A stretch of 34,190 nucleotides of DNA from positions 1 through 34,190 of IMG/VR virus record IMGVR_UViG_3300043773_001503; one strand, given 5' to 3'. This stretch comes from a virus. How positions within the stretch are numbered: position 1 is the stretch's first letter; each line of letters begins with the position of its first letter. The translations under genes were made by a program, and so were the position numbers. Under the pieces are notes generated by a model. That model did no database searches. It saw only the letters and a list, made by a program, of their open reading frames with translations, and was not told the origin of the DNA. Positions 14,496-21,143 of this stretch are shown here, piece after piece.

Positions 14496-14816
14496 ATGGC
14501 TATTTCGCTCGGTAAGGACGGGACGGCGCCGCCGTTTGGCGACGGGATTATCAGCGCGTCATACACCGAAGACCAAGAGGTTATCGACGTTACGAACCGC
14601 GACAACTGCGGCGGGACGGCGGGCAATCCCGGCTATAAGGCCAATATGGCCGGATTCAAAACGAAAACGTGGGAAGTCGAGTGTCACGATCCGACCGGCG
14701 TGATTACTTCGCTGGAAGCGCAGGCCGCGTCGGGTCAGTTTTCCGTGATGAGCGTGAGCGAGAATATCGCCGTCGATGGCGCCGTTACGTTCACGCTGAC
14801 CATCAAGGAAGGCTGA
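14496..14816 (+). CDS. Tail tube-like protein, paralogue 2
   Basis: A 106-aa member of the same set: MAISLGKDGTAPPFGDGI, 'EVIDVTNRDNCGG', 'WEVECHDPTG' and a closing 'VDGAVTFTLTIKEG' strand. Its leader ACGCAAAAGGGGAAAAGCC resembles the start-associated leader of the small-gene arms. Sequence divergence from its neighbours is large, so duplication is old or the copies came from different phages. The function within the tail tube cannot be separated from that of its paralogues. Confidence 0.7.
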   Translation: MAISLGKDGTAPPFGDGIISASYTEDQEVIDVTNRDNCGGTAGNPGYKANMAGFKTKTWEVECHDPTGVITSLEAQAASGQFSVMSVSENIAVDGAVTFTLTIKEG

Positions 14817-14819
14817 ACC

Positions 14820-15173
14820 GTGGCGATTACGCTCGGCAAGGATTGCACCGTGTCGTGCGGTGGAAACATTGCCAGCGCCCGCAACGTGTCGTTTAGCACG
14901 ACGGCGCGCACGATCGATATAGACGAGTTCGGCGTGCGCGAGGCGGCCGTGTATTCGGTCGGCTGGGATGCGTCCGTAACAATTGATTTCAACGACAATG
15001 CCGATTTCGGCGCACTATTTGATGCGCTGACAGACGGAACCTTGATAACCGTTTCGGGCGGCGCCGCCGGGTGGTCTTTCCCCGCAATCGTCACCAGCAT
15101 TTCGGAAACCGATTCCATAGACGGGGTGGCAACCTTCACGGTCGAAGCAAAATTGGGCAAGCAGTTGTTTTAA
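14820..15173 (+). CDS. Tail tube-like protein, paralogue 3
   Basis: A 117-aa protein starting at GTG 14820, three bases after the previous stop. It opens MAITLGKDCTVSCGG, contains 'ARTIDIDEFGVREAA' and ends 'SIDGVATFTVEAKLGKQLF'. Of the three it most closely has the EF-G-turn and long core strand pattern of tube proteins. It is directly followed by the tail assembly chaperone, the usual position of the major tail protein, so this copy is a good candidate for the main tube subunit. Confidence 0.7.
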   Translation: MAITLGKDCTVSCGGNIASARNVSFSTTARTIDIDEFGVREAAVYSVGWDASVTIDFNDNADFGALFDALTDGTLITVSGGAAGWSFPAIVTSISETDSIDGVATFTVEAKLGKQLF

Positions 15174-15201
15174 CCGCGCCCATTTTGCAGGAGGTTTGCC
15201 C

Positions 15202-15780
15202 GTGATTGAGTTTCGCGACGATGAAGGCCGGCCGTGGCGGCTTGCATTGACGATCGGCGCCGCGCTTCGCGTGCGCGATATGGTTTCCATCGATAGCGTC
15301 GAGGAACAGCCGCAGGAAGACGGCAGCATCAAGCGCGTCCGGTCGCAAGCGCCATTCGATATTGGCGACGTTTCCACGATCGGGCAGACGTTTCAGATTC
15401 TCCGCTCCCAGTTCGTGAAGGCCGGGGAGGTGCTGTATGCGATCCTTCTGGCGCAGGTTGCCGAAAAGGGTTTGACGAAAGAGCAATTCCTAGACGGACT
15501 GCGCGGCGATTCGATGGAGGCGGCAACCAAAGCGCTCGAAAGCGAACTTGCCGATTTTTTCCCGCAGCGCCTCCGAAAGATGGTTCGGCTCATCGGCAGC
15601 AAGATGGACGAAGTAGCCGCCGAAATGCTCGACCGCGCGGAGGCGCAGGTAACGGAAGCGACGGCGGAAAGCCTCGCCGCACCATCTGGGATGCCGTCTG
15701 GGAAGCCGCCGGCATCATCGGATGCCACCCCGCCGAATGGACAATCCGCCAACTATTCGCCGCAAGGGATGCCCGTTTAG
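15202..15780 (+). CDS. Tail assembly chaperone (gpG-like)
   Basis: A 192-aa protein between tail tube and tape measure genes, the position of lambda gpG. It assists tape measure folding and tube assembly. An N-terminal beta region (IEFRDDEGRPWRLALTIGAA) is followed by long helices and a Pro/Ser-rich tail after residue ~155 that looks like out-of-frame sequence. GTG 15202 is chosen because AGGAGG (15189-15194) ends 7 nt upstream; the in-frame TTG at 15196 is too close. A -1 frame continuation encodes a gpT-like domain. Confidence 0.78.
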   Translation: MIEFRDDEGRPWRLALTIGAALRVRDMVSIDSVEEQPQEDGSIKRVRSQAPFDIGDVSTIGQTFQILRSQFVKAGEVLYAILLAQVAEKGLTKEQFLDGLRGDSMEAATKALESELADFFPQRLRKMVRLIGSKMDEVAAEMLDRAEAQVTEATAESLAAPSGMPSGKPPASSDATPPNGQSANYSPQGMPV

Positions 15781-15962
15781 AGAGTGATTGGTGGCATACG
15801 GCAAACCTGTTGGCGCAGTTCTACAACGCCCACAAGCCCGCCAGTAAACCGCCGGCCGAACCGTCGAAGTTCCACCCGTTCGTTGAGAAGGCAAAGCCAA
15901 AACAGGCAACCCCCGAAGACCTTAAACGGCTGTTTGGGCCGGATTGGCAAAGGTTCGCATGA
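15666..15962 (+). CDS. gpT-like extension expressed by -1 frameshift
   Basis: This reading frame has no start codon of its own but is open from upstream through the TGA at 15960. It encodes a convincing chaperone extension: TIWDAVWEAAGIIGCHPAEW, then QLFAARDARLESDWWHTANL and the C-terminal 'TPEDLKRLFGPDWQRFA'. It is one base back relative to the gpG-like frame, as in lambda G-GT. The coordinates give the convincing part only; the slip point is not fixed. The stop TGA overlaps the ATG of the tape measure (ATGA), as expected for the authentic downstream end. Confidence 0.72.
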   Translation, partial: GKPRRTIWDAVWEAAGIIGCHPAEWTIRQLFAARDARLESDWWHTANLLAQFYNAHKPASKPPAEPSKFHPFVEKAKPKQATPEDLKRLFGPDWQRFA

Positions 15963-18900
15963 GCGCATCTAAGGTACGAAGCGGGCAAGTTTACGTTGAA
16001 ATCGGCGCCGACCCTTCCAAGTTTTTCGGGGCGCTGAAAAAGATCAACGCCCGCATTGCGGGGCTGGGCCGCGATTTATCTTCGATCGGGGCGCGGCTGG
16101 GGGGCGCTGGCATTGGATTGGCTGCGCCGTTCATGGCGAGCGTGGCCGCGGGAACGAAGTTCCAAGATACGCTCCTCTCCATCCGCGCCTCGACGGGGGC
16201 GACCGCGGCGGAACTGGATGCCGTGCGGGCGGCGGCTATGCAAATGTCGCAGGCGCTCGGCATCGGCCCCACGCAGGCCACGCAGGGAATGTTGGAGTTG
16301 CTAAAGGCTGGCATGAGCCTTGGCAACGTTCTAGGCGGCGCCGGAAAATCGGCGATTGAGTTTGCGAAGGTTGGCGAATTGGACGTTGCCACCGCTGCGG
16401 TGGTTATGTCGGATGCCATGAACGTGTTCGGCGTGTCGGCGGAAACAGCCGCAAACACGTTGAGCGCCGCGGCGGATTCGTCCAGCACATCAATCGCGAA
16501 AATGGCCGAATCGTTTTCGATGGTCGCGGCCGTGGCGGCGCAGTCGAATCAATCGATTGGCGACGTTTCCGCCGCGCTCGCGGTTCTGGCTAATAACGGC
16601 ATCAAGGGCAGCGATGCCGGAACCTCGCTCAAAACGATGCTGTTGCGCCTCAAGGCGCCGGTTGACGAGGCCGAAGAAGCGTTAGCGCAGATGGGCCTTT
16701 CGGTTATGTCGTTCCGCAATGCGGACGGAACGATGAAGCCGATGGTCGAAATCATTCGCACGATTGCCGAAGCCACGCGCGGCATGGATGCCGCCATGCG
16801 CGACGATATTTTCCGGCGCGTGTTCGGGCAGGATGCAATCCGCGCCGCGGAAGTGTTTTCGCAGGTTGGCGTCGAGGGCTTCGAATCGATGACCGATGCG
16901 ATGGGCAACGCGATGCCCGTCGCGCAGAAGTTCCAAGCATTGATGAGCGGGCTTTCGGGCGCGGGAATCAAGATTGCCGCCGCGATGGAACGGCTGGCAA
17001 TTTCGATTACCGATGCGCTGGCCGGCGGCATTCAGGCGGCGCTGCCGCCGATGCTGGGTTTCATCAACGCAATTACGGCATTCGCCACCAAAAACGCCGC
17101 CCTAGTCGCCACGCTTTCCAACGTGGCATTCGGCGCGGTCGCGGTTGGCGGTTCGCTGGTGGGCCTTGGCGTGGTGCTGCAAGGGGTGGCCTTTGGCCTT
17201 GGCGGCGTGATGACCGCGGCGAAGGTTGCATTGGCTCCGCTGGGGCTTGTGGCGGGCCTTGCGGCCTCGCTGGCTACGGCAGCCGCCGGGGCGGCGGTTG
17301 GCCTTGGAACGGCCGCCGTGGGCCTTGGCGGCCGGATGGTATCCGCCGCCAACGCTGCGGCCGGGGCCGTGGCGGCAGCCTCCGGGGCGCTGTTGGCTGG
17401 GGTGCGGGCTTCGCTCGCGTTCGGGGCCGCCGGGGTGGGGGCGTTGCGGACGTTTGCGACCGTTGCCGCGTCTTCCGCTGCCGCGGCGTTGTCGCCGTTC
17501 GTTACATGGTTCAATCATTCGATGGCAGCCGGGCAAGGCTTTTTCGTCGCCATGACCCGCGGCCTACGCGCTCAAATCGCATCCGTTGCCATCCTTCGGA
17601 AATCGATGGCGGGCATTGGCGGATTCGGCTCGGCGCTGGTAAGCGACCTTGCCCGGCTCACCGGGCCGGTTCGCCGGCTGGCCGCCGATTTCGTCGCGAT
17701 GGGGGCTGCGATTGCCCGCGAGGCCGGAACCGCGGTTGCCCGGTTCGCGGTCGAATCCACGGCGGGGCTGCGGCGCTACATTGCATCCGTAGCCGCCGCG
17801 GTTGCCGCCACCGTGGCCGGCACCGCCCGCATGGTAGCCGCATGGGCAACGGACGTTGCCGTAGCCGTCGCCGGAACCGTGGCCGCCATTGCAACCGAAA
17901 TCGGCGCGTACATCGCGGCAGCCGCTTCGGCCGTCGCGGCCACGATCAGTAGCGCCGCCGCCATCGCGGGCGCGTGGCTTGCGAGCGCCTTCCCCGCGGT
18001 CACGGCATTTGCCGTGGCTGCCGGGCAGTCGCTCGCGCAATACATCGCACGCACGGCAGCCGCAGCCGCCGCAACAATTGCCAACGCGGCGCGGATAGCG
18101 GCGGCATGGGTTGCGGGAGGAATGCCGGGGCTGGCCGCGTTCGCCGGGGCTGCGGCTGCGGCCTTCGGTGGCTACCTTGCCGGGGCCGCTCGCGTGGTGG
18201 CCGGATCGGTTGCCAGCGCCGCCGCCGTGGCCGCGGCATGGTTGGCGCCGGCCGCGCCAATCCTCGCCGTGGGCGCCGCCATCGCTGGCGCCGGGGCGCT
18301 GGTCTATTCATTCGGCGGGCAGATTAAATCGGCGCTTGCGCCCGTGGGTGGGCTTGTCGGGCAGGCTGCCGAAGCGCTTGGCGGCGGATTCAACCAAGCG
18401 GTTGCCGATGCCACGGTTGTGATGGGCGACCTATACGGAACCGCCACCACAACGTTTAGCGGCATTTACGAAGCCATCACCGCGGGCGACCTGTCGGGCG
18501 CCATGGATATTTTGTGGGCGGGGCTTGTCGCCGGCTGGCTGCGCGGCGTTGAAGCGTTAATGTCCTATGTCGATTCGTGGATCACATCGATCCAAAACGT
18601 TTTCACCGACCTCGGGACAAATATCGCGATCCTTTGGGATCAAATGTGGACAACGCTCGCCACGACGCAAATCGGCGCAACGATCATCGGCGTTTTCGAC
18701 AACATCGCAAACACCGTAATGGCGACGTTTGATTGGTTGGTCGGCAACGTGCAAAAGGCATGGATTCGCGTTCAGGGGTTTATCACCGGGGCGAAGGATA
18801 CCGAAGAGCGCATAAAGGCTATTGACGATGAAAACGCGATGCGTGCCGAACAGCGGGCGCAGTCGCGGCCGGGGATTGAAGGCCGGCAGCGGGCCGCCCG

Positions 18901-19486
18901 CGAGCAAGGCGACAAGATGCTAGCCGATGCCGAACAGCGGCAAGGCGCAATGGCTGCCAACGCGGAAGGAATCAAGGCCGACCGCGAGCGCGAGAATCAG
19001 CGCCGCGCCGACGAGCGCCGCGCGGCCACGCAAGCCGCGGAAAGCAACCTAAACCAAAAAACGGCGGCGGGCCGGGAAAACCGCGTGATGCGCGAGCAGG
19101 CCACCGAACTAGAGCAAGGCATCGGCGCCGCGCAGACGATGGACGAACTGCACGACCTCGCCGCGCAACTGCACGCGCTCAATGCTGCGGGTCGGCTTAC
19201 GGAAGAAGAGTTCCTGCGGATGCAGGATCAACTCGGCAACAAGCAGGAAGAAATCGCCGCCCGCGATCAAGATGCCGCCGCCGCGCAGCGCAAGGCCACC
19301 GAAGAAGGCGCGAACGCTGCCGGCAAAGATTCCATGCAAAGCAAAGGCGAGGTTGCCGGAACGTTTTCCGCGGTGGCTGCCGCCGGCATGGGCTTCGGGT
19401 CAACGTTGCAGGAACGGATCGCGAAGGCCAGCGAAGAAACGGCGAAAAACACTCGCGGCATGACTAAACCCAAGGTTACAGAATAA
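15959..19486 (+). CDS. Tail tape measure protein
   Basis: An 1175-aa tape measure that sets tail length and is ejected with the DNA. Residues ~60-260 carry the TP901-type core: 'FQDTLLSIRASTGATAAELD', 'GIGPTQATQGMLELLKAGMS', 'DVATAAVVMSDAMNVFGVSA', 'GTSLKTMLLRLKAP'. The middle is a very Ala-rich hydrophobic region with four 44-residue tandem repeats (17771-18302). The C-terminal ~300 residues are highly charged coiled coil (Arg/Glu/Gln/Ala). ATG 15959 overlaps the TGA of the chaperone extension. By the usual ~0.15 nm per residue rule the tail would be around 170-180 nm, which is an inference. Confidence 0.92.
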   Translation: MSASKVRSGQVYVEIGADPSKFFGALKKINARIAGLGRDLSSIGARLGGAGIGLAAPFMASVAAGTKFQDTLLSIRASTGATAAELDAVRAAAMQMSQALGIGPTQATQGMLELLKAGMSLGNVLGGAGKSAIEFAKVGELDVATAAVVMSDAMNVFGVSAETAANTLSAAADSSSTSIAKMAESFSMVAAVAAQSNQSIGDVSAALAVLANNGIKGSDAGTSLKTMLLRLKAPVDEAEEALAQMGLSVMSFRNADGTMKPMVEIIRTIAEATRGMDAAMRDDIFRRVFGQDAIRAAEVFSQVGVEGFESMTDAMGNAMPVAQKFQALMSGLSGAGIKIAAAMERLAISITDALAGGIQAALPPMLGFINAITAFATKNAALVATLSNVAFGAVAVGGSLVGLGVVLQGVAFGLGGVMTAAKVALAPLGLVAGLAASLATAAAGAAVGLGTAAVGLGGRMVSAANAAAGAVAAASGALLAGVRASLAFGAAGVGALRTFATVAASSAAAALSPFVTWFNHSMAAGQGFFVAMTRGLRAQIASVAILRKSMAGIGGFGSALVSDLARLTGPVRRLAADFVAMGAAIAREAGTAVARFAVESTAGLRRYIASVAAAVAATVAGTARMVAAWATDVAVAVAGTVAAIATEIGAYIAAAASAVAATISSAAAIAGAWLASAFPAVTAFAVAAGQSLAQYIARTAAAAAATIANAARIAAAWVAGGMPGLAAFAGAAAAAFGGYLAGAARVVAGSVASAAAVAAAWLAPAAPILAVGAAIAGAGALVYSFGGQIKSALAPVGGLVGQAAEALGGGFNQAVADATVVMGDLYGTATTTFSGIYEAITAGDLSGAMDILWAGLVAGWLRGVEALMSYVDSWITSIQNVFTDLGTNIAILWDQMWTTLATTQIGATIIGVFDNIANTVMATFDWLVGNVQKAWIRVQGFITGAKDTEERIKAIDDENAMRAEQRAQSRPGIEGRQRAAREQGDKMLADAEQRQGAMAANAEGIKADRERENQRRADERRAATQAAESNLNQKTAAGRENRVMREQATELEQGIGAAQTMDELHDLAAQLHALNAAGRLTEEEFLRMQDQLGNKQEEIAARDQDAAAAQRKATEEGANAAGKDSMQSKGEVAGTFSAVAAAGMGFGSTLQERIAKASEETAKNTRGMTKPKVTE
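17771..18302 (+). repeat. Tandem 132-bp repeats inside the tape measure gene
   Basis: Four consecutive units of 132 bp (44 codons). Each has a Tyr codon at the same phase (17777, 17909, 18041, 18173) and the pattern [RAG]-Y-[IL]-A...(A/V)AATI..AA.IA.AW[VL]A. The aligned Trp recurs in each unit. Units are diverged, so this is an ancient internal duplication rather than an exact repeat. Such repeats commonly change tail length in unit steps. Confidence 0.8.
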
Positions 19487-20355
19487 TGCCGCTTACATGG
19501 GTTGAGGACAAGGCGAGCCGCGCGGCCACGATCGTGCGGGCCGGCACGCGCGGAACGGCCACCTATACGAAATCGTTCAAGATTTTCGGCAGCGACGATG
19601 ATTTAGAGGTACACGCCGACGTTTCGCAAAAGATCATGGCGGAACTGTATTTCTGGCAGTATCCGTATTCGACCGTGCAGTGTACGGTTGAATCCTACAC
19701 GCTCGCGTATTTGGGGGATCAATGCTGGCAACTGACCATCAACTACGAAAAGAAGGGCGCCGACGATGAGAACGAACCGGAGCCGCTGAAACGCGCCCGC
19801 AGTTTCGACACGGGCGGCGGCACGCATCACATTACGCAAGCGCTCGCGGAGTCGCGATTCGGCACGAATGCGCCAGACCAGAAAAAGGCGATCGGCGTTG
19901 ACGATGAGCGCGTAAACGGCGTTGATATTGTAATCCCGGCGCTGCAATGGTCGGAAACCTACGATGTGCCGGCCGCCTACGTTACGGCATCGTGGATCAA
20001 AAACGTTGCCAGCCTCACCGGCACCACCAATCAATCCGGCTTCCGCACGTTCGCGGCCGGGGAAGTGCTGTTTGTGGGATGCAGCGGGCAACAGGAATGG
20101 GACGAGAAAAAGGGCGACGGGCCTTGGTCGCTGGCGTTCAAGTTTATCGCATCCCCGAACGCGGGTTCCGGCGCCACGCTTCCGGCCCTGTCGGTTGGCG
20201 ACATAACCGGCATCCAGAAAAAAGGCCATGAATATATGTGGGTGCGATACGAACAAGACGTTTCGCAAAACACCGTCATTAAAAAGCCGCGGCACGTTTA
20301 CGTTAACAAGGTCTACCGCGACGGCGATTTTTCGGCGCTGGGGATTGGCTCATAA
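19486..20355 (+). CDS. Distal tail protein, uncharacterised (289 aa)
   Basis: A 289-aa protein (MPLTWVEDKASRAATIVRAG) starting in a TAATG overlap with the tape measure stop. Several beta stretches are seen (TATYTKSFKIFGSDDD, SWSLAF-like, YMWVRYEQDV) and a His/Gly segment 'GGGTHHITQAL'. Its slot right after the tape measure is where distal tail (Dit-like) or baseplate hub proteins are encoded, but no Dit motif is recognised. It ends in another TAATG coupling to the next gene, so the tail-tip genes form a translationally linked chain. Confidence 0.62.
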   Translation: MPLTWVEDKASRAATIVRAGTRGTATYTKSFKIFGSDDDLEVHADVSQKIMAELYFWQYPYSTVQCTVESYTLAYLGDQCWQLTINYEKKGADDENEPEPLKRARSFDTGGGTHHITQALAESRFGTNAPDQKKAIGVDDERVNGVDIVIPALQWSETYDVPAAYVTASWIKNVASLTGTTNQSGFRTFAAGEVLFVGCSGQQEWDEKKGDGPWSLAFKFIASPNAGSGATLPALSVGDITGIQKKGHEYMWVRYEQDVSQNTVIKKPRHVYVNKVYRDGDFSALGIGS

Positions 20356-21143
20356 TGGCGGCCCCCGATGGACGCATTGAGCGAGGGCAGCCGCTAGAGT
20401 CGGCCATTTCGGCCCGCGCGTGGAACCGCGCGCAGGATGCCGCCGACATTGTGCTAGGCGCACGGGTGGGAATGTCGGCGCTATCGCCGCGCACGCCGGC
20501 GCCGCCGTTCGTTTCGCTGCCATGCAAAAACGCATCGGGAATCGACGTTCCGCGTTTTGGCGTGCTGGCGGTTCGCGGGTTTGATTCGGTCGAAATCAAA
20601 CCAACGTCCAGCGCATCCGCCCCGGAAACGCTCCAGTTCCAAACGCATCCCGTGCTGCGCGGAACCGGGCCGGTCGCCGACGAAACGGTTGTGGCTATTG
20701 CCGTCGAGCCTATCCGATCCAATGCGGTCGGCATGGTGGCGTTGTCTGGAGTGGTGCAAGCAAAAATAGAAATTAAATCTACAACGCATTGGTTTGCCAC
20801 CACCAAAAACAACAACGTTTCCGAACTGAAGACGAGCGCCACCGAAGGGCTGCCGATCATCTGGAAGCCAAACGAAACCGGCGTCGGAAAGTTTGCGCTG
20901 GTGTGCGTGCAGCCGTTTGCGAAGCCGACGATGCGGCTAGGCAAAATTACGAACGGGTGGGCGAAGGGATCGACAAAGACCGTGACGAGATACAACGGCG
21001 ACGGCACCGAATTGGAGGATGGCGACCCCGTGCCGACGTTCGAAGCAATCAACAGGTTTGCAACGGTCGCCGCGCTGGATGAGCGTTGGGTAGCGTGCGC
21101 GCTCATCGATGAAACTTGGCATTTGGTGGCGGCCGAATGCTAA
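20355..21143 (+). CDS. Tail-tip region protein, uncharacterised (262 aa)
   Basis: A 262-aa beta-rich protein (MAAPDGRIERGQPLESAISA) with an N-terminal helix (ARAWNRAQDAADIVLGARVG) followed by strands such as FGVLAVRGFDSVEI and VGMVALSGVVQAKIEI. The helix-then-beta pattern looks like a minor tail protein that attaches by its N-terminus and carries a beta domain, but I recognise no family. It overlaps both neighbours (TAATG upstream, 7 bp downstream). Role inferred from context only. Confidence 0.58.
   Translation: MAAPDGRIERGQPLESAISARAWNRAQDAADIVLGARVGMSALSPRTPAPPFVSLPCKNASGIDVPRFGVLAVRGFDSVEIKPTSSASAPETLQFQTHPVLRGTGPVADETVVAIAVEPIRSNAVGMVALSGVVQAKIEIKSTTHWFATTKNNNVSELKTSATEGLPIIWKPNETGVGKFALVCVQPFAKPTMRLGKITNGWAKGSTKTVTRYNGDGTELEDGDPVPTFEAINRFATVAALDERWVACALIDETWHLVAAEC

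Noticed and set aside
15665-15672. CGGAAAGC as a lambda-like GGGAAAG slippery site
   Set aside because: The heptamer is in the wrong phase: the zero-frame codons are GCG GAA AGC, so slipping by -1 would not keep tRNA pairing.
17032-18327. Several open frames on both strands within the tape measure gene
   Set aside because: They arise from Ala-rich GCC/GCG repeats read in other frames; no independent start signals or protein patterns.
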